Shown one piece after another: positions 47,171-59,520 of a stretch of 64,000 bases of DNA. A model generated the notes under the pieces. It did not search any database. It had not been told where the DNA came from and saw only the letters and a program-made list of their open reading frames with translations. A program made the translations under genes and the position numbers. Numbering within the stretch: the stretch's first letter is position 1; every line of letters starts with the position of its first letter. Source of the DNA: Lunularia cruciata (lineage: Eukaryota > Streptophyta > Marchantiopsida > Lunulariales > Lunulariaceae); assembly GCA_948567375.1 (NCBI GenBank), contig OX419756.1, positions 67,930,552 to 67,994,551 of the forward strand, read 5' to 3'.

Positions 47171-49818
47171 ACACGCATAGCAAGGAGCATCAATTCACAC
47201 ATAATACATGTTCAGGAATTGGAATGGGAGTTAACAATCATTATATCAACAAATAGAATACAATTTTATTTTTAGCATTTGCTGCTCAGATAAACCAGTA
47301 GTGAGTTACAACCAAAGTTTCTAACATCCACGATTGATACTCACTTCAGCTTGTGGATCCGACAATTACATAAATCAGTCAATAACTCACTACCACTCAA
47401 CTCAATCCCCTCAAATGATAGAAGATGAACCTCAATCTCCTACTATAGAAAATGATGGTTACAACTTAGGGTGGACAAACTCCCAATTAGTGGCTTGAGC
47501 TTCCTTATATACTAGGGATCCTAAAAATAAAACTAATTTCCTACCCAATAATACTGCTTCTATTGCAGCCAGCCGCCTTCTTCTCCTTGTACTACCACCA
47601 TTAATGCCAACTGACTCCTAACACTCTAATAGATCACAACTCTAATATTGTTAGAGCACTGTCTTGGCTTTAATTACCTACTTAATTACTTTCCTAATGT
47701 GTTGCCCCATAGAGGCCCCTTCTTGTATCAATGTACAACTCATAGAGGAGTTCTCCCGCACCTCCACTACTTTGCTCATTGGTGAGTTTGCCCGCACATC
47801 CCGCACAGTCAGATCCTACAATTGGTCTTCTTCTCGCATCTTGCACCATCTTGTAAAGAACAAATCTCACTTAGACTTGGCTCCTTTTTACCATCAACAC
47901 ATGCCAACTTAAAGAATGAGTCCAAAGAGAAGTACAAATTGACAAAAATTTAAGCTTAGAAGGTGCTCCAAATTATAGGATTTAGGTGCCAAAGTAAATT
48001 TTGAGAAGACAATAATCTTAGAGAAAAGGAGAGAAAATGTAGAAAATTTGAGATTCAAGGAAAAAGGCTAAAAATTAACATTTCAGTGAATTAACATTTA
48101 GAATAAGCATTAAGTATTTTAATAGGATTAAAAATATTATTTGTGTATTTTTTGAGATCAATTCACAACTAAAATTTGTATGCTAGAATATAATCCTTGC
48201 AGTTTAAGTGCACAAAATAGCAATGATAGTTATGTTGTAACAACCTAGTGTCATTCAAATTTATAACATTGTGGTAAGAACCAAGAACCAAATAGTCTCA
48301 CAAGGATGCAAGTTGGATGTGACTAAAAATGACATAGAAGTGTCACTATGATGACAATATATTGTTTTATATTTAAACTCTTGGGCAGATTCATTCCCAA
48401 AAGAGAGCATCTATATCATCACTCTTGGCACACTACAAAAGACAAACAACCAAAACTCACATCTACTGTAGATTTAATCCAAAGTATTCTTGAAGGTGCT
48501 GGTTCATTCATAATGAAGGTTACTTTGCCTTAGAATGTTGTTTTCTCCTTGTTGTTTGACCAAATTACTGACTACTAGCACAAAGACATTCATAAGTATT
48601 GTGATCCATAAGCACCTTGCCAAGTTCAAGTTGTACAAGATTAACAATATTAAGGTGTATTATGGATAGTGTCCTAGAATGAAAAAACTAAGAGGGAGTG
48701 AGATCTTCCAATCATTTTGATAACTACAAATATTACATTGCATTCTACTCTTCCCAGAAAGTATGACATCATAGGAGTCTTGAATGCCTACATTGTTGAA
48801 ACTTACAAGGTAGTGTTACCTTATGATACTCTAGGTGTTTGACAACCTATCTCTATATTGTTCCTAACCTTTATAAAGCCCATAAAGTTGCACACTCTAG
48901 TTCCACTCACTCATGTGCGTTTGCTCATACATCAAGATTCCTCACAACCACTTAATTAAGCATATGATCACTAGTAAAAAGTGTAGACTAATACACATAC
49001 ACCAACTCAAGAGTCTTGATGGTATTAACTTCATTTATTGCAAAAAGGAGAAGCATTGAATGGATGTGGTGAACATCGGGCTTAAGCCTTTTATATGTTC
49101 TTTACTTAGCCTCAATGAAATCCAATGGCTACAATGATCTAGAAATCTCCTAATTATATCCAACCTCCTAGTTACAAGGTGCTCAATGCTAATCGTATCT
49201 TATCTTATTATGTACTAACCTAATCTTTAAGTAGATGCAAGCCGTGTAGTATGGCGCTCAACATCTTAACCTCTTGTCTATAGCTAGTATATCAAGTGTC
49301 AAGCAAGGCATAAGATCTTTATATCATAACCTAACTATGTATGAAGTATATAAAAATGAAAACTAGCTTGGATTATGACTATGAAAGCTACCTTATCTTA
49401 TCTACAAGATGACAATTAGTCAGTTTTTAAAAGTTGGACATTGCTCATTTCATATGAATTTATCATGATTGTTACTCATTGTTGATACAAAATGGCAGCA
49501 CTTGTAAAAAACTACTTGCTCCTTTACATATTTGGATTAGTTTAGCATGCTCTTTCTTGTAACTATCAACTATTCACATGAAGTTTCCTCAAACTTGGAG
49601 TTTGTATGGCCCTATAGTTTGAAGAACAACACCTTGAGTTGTTTGTTTCTATAGGTTCTCCTCTCCAATGCGTCAATTTGTGACCTTAAGTCCTTCAACT
49701 TTGTACGCTAGGGGTCCTCATTGGTGATGCACTCCAACAAGTTCAAGAGTTGAGTTTGTATTCTATGCACGGTTGTTGCGAGGAGCCTTGTTTTTTTGTT
49801 CTCCAAGTTGGTTTGTTT

Positions 49819-50236
49819 TGTAAAAGACCAAGACTAAGAACAGAAATAGGAGAATGGAAACTCACATTGGGACACTTGAATGTGGGAAAAATCTGAATGC
49901 CTAGCATGAGCTTTGGCTTTGGTATTTATAGGTAGCATACAAGGCCCTTAAGATGCTTCTCAAGAAGTTTCCTTGAGCCGCTTTCTTAGAGTGCAAGCCA
50001 AGTTAACCAAGAAGCTTCCTACTAGAAGCTACCTACTTGGCATGCAAGCTAAGCTAGTTGGAAGCTTCTAGAAGCTTCCTTCTAGAAGCTACATGCTTGG
50101 GGTGCAAGTTAAGCTAGTCGAGAAGCTTCTCAAGAAGTTTCCTAGATGCTTCTAGAATATTTTGTGTTATTTTGGCTTATTCTCTACTTCATTAGCCTTA
50201 CTAACTATGTCACTAAACTCCATATTGTTATATATT
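49819..50236 (-). repeat. 3' LTR of element C
   Basis: It begins TGTAAAAGACCAAG and contains repeated AAGCTTC-type motifs. The inner boundary near 50236 is set only by a purine-rich GGTGGGGGAA in element orientation just inside it, so the inner end is approximate. Confidence 0.7.
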
Positions 50237-50299
50237 CCCCCACCGCTAGTTGGTGACATCCTTGTTGCCATTGAAGCTTCAAACTCTTGGATGGATGTC

Positions 50300-53200
50300 T
50301 ATGCATTCTAGAGGTGAGAAAGAGGTTCCCATGTGGCATCATGAAGGGGGGTATCCTTTCCAAAGGACCTTGTACTCCGTATGTTGTGGACATCCTTGTT
50401 GAATGTGGCGACGTGCAAGGATACGATCAACTTTGTACTCCTGATGATCATTGATAAGGATGGGAGGAGGAGGAGGAGGAGGTTGGACACAAGAGGACAA
50501 GGAAGATGGGTTAAGAACAAAGGGTGATGTGAAAGACATTTAACTTGGAAATGTGAAAGACATGGTGGATGCACATATGACAAGGTAAGGCAAGTTGATA
50601 AGCAACAAAAGAGATGATTTAGGTGACATCAAAAGGTCCTATCCAATTAGAGATAAGTTTATGAACTTGAGTATCAAGGGGGAGGGGTAAGTTACTAGGA
50701 GATAGTATGAATTTATCATCAACTTCAAAGGTAAGATCACGATGATGGTGGTCTGCATATTGTTTTTGACAATTTTGAGCAACAAGGAGATGAGATTTGG
50801 CTTGTTGGAGAGATTGGGATATGGTGGTCAAGGAGGTAGAAGTATGAGGGAACTGAGATGGAAGAAGAGCAAGAAGAGAATTTGGAATTAGTGGATCTTG
50901 GCCAAAATTGAGAAAGAAAGGAGAAAATCTGGTGCTTGCCTATTTAGAATTATTGTAGGCAAATTCTGCAACTACAAGACATTTATCCCAATTGGTATGG
51001 TGGACATTGACAAAGGCACACAACATATCTTCCAAGGTACAATTTTCACATTTGGTTTGGCCATCAATTTGAGGATTATAGACCGTGGACAAAGCAAGTT
51101 TGGTGTCAAGTATTTGGAAGAGTGCTTGCCAAAACTTCCCAGTGAATCAAGGATCACGATTGAAGATGAGTACACATGGCATCTTATGATGCTTGAAGAC
51201 ATTGTTTAAGTAGATTTGTGCTAAGGTTGGAGCATCCATGGTATCAAAGGTTGGTGCCAAGTGGATTTGCTTACTAAGCTTATCCACAAACACCACGATT
51301 GTTGTATGTCCTTGCTTTGTCTTGGACAAGGATGTGATGAGATCCAAGCTCACATGTTCCTATCAAGCGGATGGAATGGAGAGTGGTTGAAGGAATCTAC
51401 TTGGCTTTTGGTTGTTGGCCTTGTTATGTTGGTAGTTCTCACACAATTGGACAAAGTCCTAAACATCTTGTGTCATGTTGGGCCACCACCATTGGTGTTG
51501 GAGGGTACCCAAGGTCTTGTTCACAACCATGTGACCAATTATTGGTAAATCATGGGCTTCTTGAAGGCGCACAAGTTGGAGATCACCTTTGGTTGGAACA
51601 TAGATCCGGTCCTCATGGAATAGAAGGCCTTCCTTGGAGGAGTCAGCTAGACACAAAGGCAATGGGATGTAGTCAATTTGGGAATTCTTGTTGCAACATG
51701 GCTCCAATTGCAAAGTTAGAAGCATCAAAATCAACCACACAAGGTAGCTGAGGATCATATGGTTGAAGAATGGGCCTTGAAGACACCATATTTTTCAATG
51801 TTTGGTATGTTTCTTTGTGCTTGGTGATCCACTGGAAGTTCAAGTTCTTCCCAAGAGGTCAGTCAATGGTGCAATCACATGAGCATGATAATGGATGAAC
51901 CATTGGTAAAAACTGACCAATCTATTAAATGCCCATACTTTTGTAGCATCCTTCGGAGTAGGCCAATTAGTAGTGGTCTTGATTTTCTCCTCTTCCATCT
52001 TGATTCCCTCCGATGAGATCTTGTGACCCAAAAAAGTAACTTCCTTCTGCCAAAAAGCACACTTTGACTTCTTACAATAAAATTTCCATTGTCACAATTG
52101 TCTTCGGACTTTGTGCACATGATTCACATGGTCTGCCTCTATCTTGCTATAGATTAAGATATCATCCAAGAACACCACCACATACCAATCCAATAGTCTA
52201 TCCAACACCCGATGCATCTGATCCATGAAGATTGCTAGAGCATTTGTGAGCCCAAAAGGTAAAACTCTCTACTCAAAATGCCCATACCTTGTGTGAAAGG
52301 TAATCTTTTTCACATCCTTCCTATCAATGGGGATTTGCCAATAGCCGCTGCAAAGATCTAGCTTGGAAAAGTATCATGCTACACTCAATTGATCAAGCAA
52401 GTCATTGATCCAAGGCAAAGGATATGCATTCTTCACTATTTGCTTATTGAGTCCACGGTAATCAATACAAAAGTGAAGTCCTCCATCCTTCTTTGGAATG
52501 AATATTACCGGTGCTCCCCAAGGAGAGGTGCTATGTCATATGGAGTCTTTTTCCAACAACTCTGTAAGTGTTTTCCGCAACTCCTCCAACTTCTTTGGTG
52601 AGAGCCAATAGATTGGTCTGCTCACTAGAGTACTCTCTAGAAATAACTCAATCTTGAAGGGCATACCATGATAAGAGAGTAATCCCTTCGGTAGATCATT
52701 CAGAAACCCATTCAAAAACTCTTGAACTATCTGATCAACCATTGCTTGATGAGGCTCTTGGCCCTCCTCAAATTGTCCTTGTGCAATCGGTTTGATCTAC
52801 ACTGTGAAAATAGACTTATCTTCCTCCAAAGCTTGCTCTCTGGTTGCTTCACTAACAAACTTCTCATCTAGGGACTCATCTTTCTTCAAAGCTTGCTCCA
52901 TGGCTCCTTCCCTAGTAACTTTCACATCTTGGGACTCATCTCCCTTCAAGGCTTGCTCTATGGCTACCTTCTTGACAAACTTCCTATCTTTGGACTGACT
53001 ATTTTTAGGTGTCTTACTTAGAGGTGCCAGACAAGCTAATCAGAAATTCCTACCTTGGTGTTGTACTTGAATTTGTCATCGGGTCCAATCAAATTGAACC
53101 TTATGACGTTCAAGCCAAGGTAGTCCTAGGATGACATCATAGTGTAGAGGTGCCAATATAAACCTCATACACTCCAAATACTCCTTCACAATCTTGAAAG

Positions 53201-53440
53201 TAATAGGATGCGAGGTACAAAATGTAGAACCTTTTCTACCATCCATCATCATCAATCTATTTCCAATTACCGGCTTGATAGGAATACACAATTCCTTTGC
53301 TACTTGCATAAACATGCAATTCTCTAAACTTCCAAAATCAACCAAAATCCTATAACCCCAATTAGATATCCTACCTTGCAAGTGAAGCAAATTTGCATAG
53401 GTCAAGCCTTCAATCTCATTGGAACTAATCAAGCTCCCAA
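50300..53440 (-). pseudogene. Element C pol: protease, RT, RNase H, integrase, chromodomain remnants
   Basis: From right to left in coding order come the protease (RILVDFGSLENC, catalytic DSG changed to DFG, about 53340), YDVILGLPWLERHKVQFDW and the protease-RT linker at 52536-52742. The RT core is between 52130 and 52540, and its end and start of RNase H are at 51840-52031 (MGHKISSEGIK). Integrase pieces are at 51459-51758, 51147-51353 (SLDLITSL, VVFVDKLSKQIH) and 50619-50831. The chromodomain with EYKVLWKGYP is at about 50330-50430, followed by ATWEPLSHL. Stops separate these blocks, and the chromodomain needs a frame change. The copy is non-functional. Confidence 0.82.
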
Positions 53441-54330
53441 TAGGCGGCTCAAAATCTCCTACTGGGATTCCTCATTTCCTTGATCATTTTGCTCCACAAA
53501 CTCCATCTGAGCAACTTGTCAAGGTCGTCCATTCTTGAGTGGACATTCAGCAATGCAATGTCCCAATTGGCGACATTAAAAATAAACCACCATTTTTTTT
53601 TGCAATTTCTCATTATCTATAGTGCCATGTGGTCTCCATTGAATGGCATCAATCTCCATTGGTGTCGGATACTCCACCCATGTGTAGTGTATCGGCAAGT
53701 TAAGTGGAGGTCAAGGTCGAGACCAAGTTGTTGCAACCAAGAAATCAAAACATTCAGCCAACCACATGGTTTCTTCCAAGTGTTGTGGCTCTCGCATAGT
53801 TATCTCTAATTTGGTTCTTGACTTCAAGCCCCTCACAAATGGATCTAGAGCTTCACCTTCCAGTATATCTGGAATTTTCATGATGGTGTTTTGGAATTGT
53901 GTAATGTAACTTCTTACAAAGCTAATCTATTTCAACTCTAACAACCTATCCTTGCAACTAGTGTGGCATTTATAGCTTGGAATTGATTAATAATTGCACT
54001 CTTGAATTCTACCCACGTGAAGATTGGTGCAACAATTTGTCATTCATCTTGCTTCACTCAGAATCTCCACCATAGCTTTGCTACTCCATCCAATTGGCTA
54101 GAAGCCAAAAGAATTTATTTTTCTCGTCTTGCAGATTAGTAGCTTCAAAATAATGTTCACAGTCAAACACAAAATTCTCCACTGCACTTGAGAGATTCTT
54201 GCCTTCAAATACCTTGGGTTTAGGGAATTGGATTTGATCTTCTCCTTCTTGAATTGGTTTGCACTCTACATGCTCTTGTTGTCAAAGATCTTGTTTATCT
54301 AACAATTGAGGTAAGGTACTTAATTTGTTG
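53440..54330 (-). pseudogene. Element C gag remnant
   Basis: A decayed gag frame contains a zinc-knuckle remnant ending CRQLGHCIAEC (about 53530-53580), whose first half carries a stop. No intact start was found. The position between primer site and protease supports the call. Confidence 0.6.
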
Positions 54331-54623
54331 CTGCATAGCAAAGATAACATTAAGCATTGCCACCATGGTTGCTACTTTATCATGCCACCCCTAATCTATC
54401 TAATTTATTAACACATAAAAGCAACATGTCCACCATTCTCCATAAGTTACAACCGGAAGTACCAAGGGTTCCTCAAATATGGTGATCATATGCAAAAAAA
54501 TTTGTCTAAAGTGTGAGGTGATGAATTGTGTGAAATGATGCTTAAGTAATGCTTGGAAAAAAATCCAAATGGTTTGGTGGAAGCGGATTTGGTGGTCCAT
54601 AAATTCCATCTATCCAATTCTTA

Positions 54624-54635
54624 CTCTGATACCAA
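54624..54635 (-). other. Primer binding site of element C (initiator Met tRNA)
   Basis: In element orientation TTGGTATCAGAGTAAG follows the 5' LTR. TGGTATCAGAG is the canonical plant initiator tRNA-Met complement. Confidence 0.85.
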
Positions 54636-54871
54636 TGTAAAAGACCAAGATTGAGGAGAGAAATAGAAGAATGGAAACTCACATTGGGACACTTGAATGT
54701 GGGAAAAATCCAAATGCCTAACATGAGCTTTGGCTTTGTTATTTATAGGTAGCATACAAGGCCCTTGAGAAACTTCTCAAGAAGCTTCCTTGAGCCGCTT
54801 TCTTAGAATGTAAGCCAAGTTAACCAGGAAGCTTCTCAAGAAACTTTCTTCTAGAAGTTGCCTACTTGCCG
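54636..54871 (-). repeat. 5' LTR of element C, interrupted part
   Basis: It matches the 3' LTR from TGTAAAAGACCAAG up to CCTACTTGCC, then breaks at the start of element D. Confidence 0.8.
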
Positions 54872-56220
54872 TGCTATCACGCCATTTGTAGTTCCGCATC
54901 TAGTTGCTTGGACACTCGAGTTCTAGTGATAATAGTTAGAGTTATTCTAGTAGTTTCTCAAGGACTACTTTCCGACAGTCTGATTTGGTGTTTGGGGTAC
55001 TGACTTCACGGTGGGGCCCACCGTCACTTTGCACCGTTCGCACCGTCAGTGGGACCGTTAGGGTTTCAGTGCTAGCTCGAGTCCAGGGGGGTATAGTTTT
55101 GAAGTGAGCTCCAGAGAGCTCACTTATCTGATGTTGAGCCTTCGAGTTCCTAGCTATGGTGGACAGAGGCCGGCGAGCGTCACCTGGATTCTCTATGCTT
55201 GAGTGGGTGTGGCTTGACTATAATCAATGCCCAGTTGTTGGCAGTTTATAGAGAGATAGATCAAGTACTGATCTGAGTTGAGTTGAGTTGAAAGTGTTTA
55301 GCAATCTGCTTACATCAGAGAAGTGAAGTGAGGGGGAAATCCGGTGCACGAACGTTGAGTGTTTGTGGTATCTCCAAGCTCGGTGGATCGTGGTAGCTCA
55401 ATTCAAGTTTTGTGTTTCCCTAGTGTGCAGAAGCTCGTTCAAGTGATTCAGATTTGGTAGTTAGGCGGACGGTGTGCGGAAGCGCTGGCCAAATTTTGAG
55501 CAAAGAAGGAGCAATTTTTGAGCAGTGTTGTGATTTTGAGCTCATGAGGTGAAGGCATGACCAATTTGCTGCGAGTTGGGCTCAGAAAGTGAAATTGAAG
55601 GTGGAGTTGGGAAGCTCTTCTCATGAAATTGTGATTTGGAAAAACCCGTTTTGTCAATTTGGCTTGAGTGGAAAGTTAGCGGGGGATTTGGCGGACAGCC
55701 ATCTCTAGGGTTTACGTCAGATTTACATCAGATTTTAGGCCAGATTTGGAGGAGTTCTTGCTGTTTTGCTAATTTAGAGGAGTTTTGCTAATTTGGAGGA
55801 CTTTCGCAGATTTGGAGAAGTTTCGCTAATTTTGGAGGAGGTTTCAAAGTGGCAACAAGAAAGGCCTCATTTGGCTGAATTTTGGCGTTTCAAGGCTTTG
55901 AGGCATAGGGCTGTGGGCTATGAAGGCCTAGAAGGGCCAGCAAGCCAGCTTGAGGCTAGCTAGTTTAGAGTAGATCTTGGTCATTGGTTGGCAAAATCTG
56001 CCTTTCTTGCTAGATTGTGCATAACAGGGTTTGACCCCTAGATCTCTTGTTCCTAGACTGGTGCCCTAGCGAACTGGTCCACCCTCACTTGTTGTCCTAG
56101 TGATTGCGCCACTGTTATCTATACACATGTAGCTTTGGCTAGGAGAGGCAGCTTGATCCCATTCTTGGTGATCTTGGTAGCTTAGGACTTAGATACAAAT
56201 TGCTCTTATGTCAAATGCCA
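54872..56220 (+). repeat. Probable 5' LTR of element D
   Basis: It begins TGCTATCACGCC exactly where the C LTR breaks. A TG...CA end is proposed at 56220, followed by a two-base spacer and a TGG-starting primer site. The partner LTR is outside the window, so the right boundary rests only on these signals. The five bases before it, TGCCG, would be the target duplication. Confidence 0.45.
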
Positions 56221-56222
56221 AA

Positions 56223-56235
56223 TGGTGGCAGAGTC
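56223..56235 (+). other. Candidate primer binding site of element D
   Basis: TGGTGGCAGAGTC starts with the obligatory TGG (complement of tRNA CCA) but is not the initiator-Met site used by elements A and C. If real, D uses a different primer tRNA. I cannot name the tRNA. Confidence 0.3.
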
Positions 56236-56547
56236 AATCCCGTGTTGTGTTATGAGATGGAGGGTTTTTGTTTAGATTTCTTGTGATTGGATCCCCTCCA
56301 TTCTCTACTTCCTGTTTGTGCACCATGTTTGTGTGAGGTGCCCTGACTTTTGAGCGTTGGTGCTCTGGTGTGCTCTCGGTAGTGAGGCTGGAGTGATGAC
56401 CAGTCAGATTATCTTTGTTTCTCTCCGGTGAGGCAGGAAGTGATGACCTGCAGACCGTGAGAGTGCGTGTTATGATGGCAGGTTACAGGTTGCCTTTCCC
56501 CTAGTGTAGTTATCTTGGTTAGAGTTACATTAGTGGGTGGTGTTTAG

Positions 56548-58742
56548 TTGGTGTTGGCATGTGGTGGTGTTGGCACTTGGTGGGGTACTTGCGGTTGTGA
56601 CTTGCGGTTGCAGTTGGTGGTTTGGGTTTGCTGTTGCGGTTACTTTGTCACGACGGAGTTCTTTGGAGATTCTAGAGGAGTTAGCCCTGCAGCACGCAGT
56701 GGGTTTACTTGGAGTAGTGCTCGGTATCAGCTTGTATCTCACGTCCCAGTGAGGGAGGAGATTGACTCTGAGTTGGAGTTCGACACAGGAGCTGATTCAG
56801 TTGAGAGTGCACTTGGTGTGTCCGCACCGTTGTTGTGGGACATGGACGAGATTTATGGGGCCTCCAAAGGCCCTAGGCGTTACTTTGGTACAGTGGGTAC
56901 CATTGAGTTGGATGATTTCATCTAGGAGTTTGATAGTTGGTGTGATCTGCAGCAGATGTGGAACCCGACTTTGTTCACACCCTTCATGGCATGGTAGGGG
57001 TTGTTTCAGCATCTGGAGGGTCCGCCAATGGATGATTACCATGAGTTATGGAGACAGTATTGGTCTTCACACTATGTTTCCATCACTTCAGGCTCTGTGG
57101 CCAGAGTAGATCAGCTGTACCCACGAGTTTTAGCTCGAGTAGTGTTGGTGGAGCTAGTGGAGGTGCACTAATTGGAGATAGTGCTACTACAAGTGGAGGT
57201 ACCGCTGCAGGAGGTGGTGTGGTACCGGGGTTTAACCCCATGGTTGAGTTCTTCCTATGTTTGAGGCAGAACTACCAGGGAGTATGGACTGACAAGCTGA
57301 GGAGCTTGCAAGAGAACCAGCGGAAGGCTGGAGAGAGCCTACGCGAGGCATACACTCGCATGAGGCGGCTGATCAGTTTCACTCAGGGAGTTACTAAGGA
57401 CCAAGCAGTCCAGTTTTGGTATAGGATACTGGATAGGGAGTTGCGACATAGAGTTCGTGATGCTACATTGTTGCAGGCTACTTCGCCCACTTTGGCAGTA
57501 GTCTTCGGTTTGGCTGAGCGTATTGAGCTCAACATGGTGGAGGAGAGAGTGGTGACATCAGGATTTGGTAGGGAGACCTCATCCACGGTTGTGACTTCTT
57601 CTAGAGTGCAACAGAGTGCACCACGCCCCGTTGGTTTTTGAGGACAGGGTGGACAGCCTAGATTCTATGGAGCGAGTGGAGGGCCTAGTGGAGTTAGACC
57701 CTTACCCTCATTTTCGGGTCAGTAGTAGCCAGTGAGTGGTGGTGTTGCTTGTTGGACTTGTGGTGGACCTCACCATAGGAGAGAGTGTACTCAAGGCAGC
57801 GGACCTGATACCTCTGGTGCATCACAGCCAGCACAGAGGCAGTGTGAGCACTGCCATAGATTTGGTCACACTAGTGACCGGTGTTTTGACCTACACCCGG
57901 AGTTATGGAGTGGTAGGGCTGCTATGGCAGGTAGTAGAGGAGCTCCAGTTCATGGAGGACGAGGTGGTAGAGGTGGTGGTAGAGGATCTACACCTAGTAG
58001 GGGTGCAATACCTACCCTTACTTCTGACATAGCTATGGCTACTTGGATTGAGCAGTTGGAGCAAAGATTGGCTAGTATGGCTATTGCTCAGAGAAGATCA
58101 GATTCGGGTGCTGAGGCTTCCACCTCATATGCTAGTGATAGAGATGCTTTGGACTTCATGTGCGGAGCAGTACAAGTGGATGCATCTGCAACAGTGATTA
58201 GGAGTGCAGTACTTGCTCCAGAGCCTAGAGGAGCATCAGTGGAGTTGGACCCACAGAGAGGAGAGGTTGGGAGACAGGTCAGACTTCCCCAGTCTTTCAT
58301 GCTATCTGAGGCATTGCAGACGACATCCATGGTTCCTAGACGTCCTAGTGCAGGTGTGGTAGGTGGTGATGGAGTACATGATGGACTACCTGCTAGTCAG
58401 CCACCTACTACTACACAAACTGAGTCTAGCATGATGTTGGGGGCGGCTCAGCTGATTATGCGGCATCCTTTGTTTTCAGTAAGTGACATGTTTACATTGG
58501 GAGTTGACCCAACCCTAGTGTTCCGGTTGGCTGCCACATTGTGTGGGAGTAGGGATGGTGCAGTTCCTACTACTAGAGTAGAGGTGGTTGGTTGTGGAGC
58601 TGACTTGGTTGAGGAGCATGGGATCCGTTCAGCGACCAGTGGTTTATGGCAGGCAATAACGGCTAGACTAGAGGAGTTGCCAGCTAGACCGGCCTTTGAG
58701 AGAGCGCGGTTTACACCTGGTGTTGTCTTATTGGATAACTAG
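56548..58742 (+). pseudogene. Element D gag with two zinc knuckles
   Basis: The gag core spans about 56770-57560 (LDDFI, EFDSWCDLQQMWNP, LFQHLEGPP, SLREAYTRMRRLISF, FWYRILDRELRHRVRD). Two zinc-knuckle-like motifs follow: CWTCGGPHHRREC, a slightly irregular one, and CEHCHRFGHTSDRC, a regular CX2CX4HX4C. A Gly/Arg-rich patch comes next (GGRGGRGGGRG), as in nucleic-acid-binding capsid tails. The second half (from about 57130) is in the same frame as the methyltransferase and RT. The first half is one frame off, so a one-base deletion lies near 57110-57130. Stops are at 56923, 56995, 57639, 57723, 57726 and 58740, each TAG or TGA. The start codon is uncertain. Confidence 0.82.
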
Positions 58743-58779
58743 AGGGGGAATTTTTTGTTTGGTGGGACCTTCAAGGAAG

Positions 58780-59520
58780 GTCTATATACCATAGAGAGTC
58801 TTGTTAGACTCTGGTGCGCAGCCCCTTATGTTGGGGAAGGTTGCAGTTGTCGGTCTGGAGTTACGGAAGACCGATGTGGAGAGGTGTCCATTTCAAATCC
58901 AAACATCTCTAGGTGGTGGTTTGACACAGTATATCACACGTGGGGAGCTTGTTGTCCAAGTTCAGCCTGGTCATCCGACTGATAGCTCGGTGGTGAGAGC
59001 TCAGGCTATTGCGACGATAGCTGAGTCATATGATGTGCTAGTTGGGGGAGTAGTGTTATACCCTATGGGTTTCAGCATTGACTATTGGGAGGAGACAGCC
59101 TCTTATAGACCTGGTTGGCAGTCTGGTGAGGGACGAGTATGTTACCTACCAGTACACTTCAATAGTGGCAATCTTGGCTCACTACAGTCCGGGACCATGG
59201 CAGCATCAGTTTTAGCTTTCAGCGGTGCAGTTACTTGGCCTGGTGACTTGTTGGAGGGGAACGCCCATGCAGAGGATACTCCAATACCAGAGGAGATCAC
59301 TCGGCTTTGGAGTAAGAGTGGGATTGTTCCATCCACCTTGGATGTTCCATTGTGGAGTTCAAAGGAGGCATTGCAGCAACATGCAGATCAGTTGGTGCAG
59401 CAGGCTTGGAGTGGAGCCTTCGTACCATCAGGGGATGAGTGTGAGGATGAGCCTCCAGAGGCGATTGCTTTGACACCTCTAGATACCACACTCATTGCTT
59501 GGCAGTATCCAGTAGAGGGG
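58780..59520 (+). pseudogene. Element D aspartic protease and linker
   Basis: The active-site motif LLDSGAQPLML (Asp codon at 58807) begins a retropepsin-like domain with VGLELRKTDVE and ESYDVLVGGVVLYPMGFSI. It is followed by about 140 residues of acidic linker that lead into the methyltransferase. This part is one frame off from both gag and methyltransferase. Two small compensating indels, at G/T runs near 58743-58757 and at GAGGGG near 59513, would restore one continuous frame. Confidence 0.8.

Larger units (their letters stand above)
40954..49818. other. AT-rich gene-poor stretch
   Basis: There is no gene I can support in about 8.9 kb. The longest frame (43857-44306, plus, 149 codons) is a Phe/Leu/Ser-rich translation of pyrimidine-rich repeats. 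A minus frame at 46716-47045 (109 codons) has no domain. The stretch contains an AT microsatellite, short tandem repeats, a foldback hairpin and three copies of a ~100-150 bp dispersed repeat, listed separately. Confidence 0.5.
49819..54871 (-). mobile_element. Element C: degenerate Ty3/gypsy chromovirus, 5' LTR split by element D
   Basis: This minus-strand element has a 3' LTR at 49819 to about 50236. The pol and gag remnants follow, then a primer site at 54624-54635. The start of the 5' LTR is at 54636-54871. Both LTRs begin TGTAAAAGACCAAGA and share a long stretch with GGAAACTCACATTGGGACAC. The 5' LTR stops mid-sequence at 54871, where element D starts; its remainder should lie beyond the window. 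Pol stays mainly in one frame but has many stops. Confidence 0.88.

Noticed and set aside
57732-58742. Gag zinc-knuckle ORF as a copia element, because CX2CX4HX4C followed by FDLHPE is often seen in copia
   Set aside because: The pol order RT, RNase H, then integrase downstream is gypsy type; in copia integrase precedes RT.
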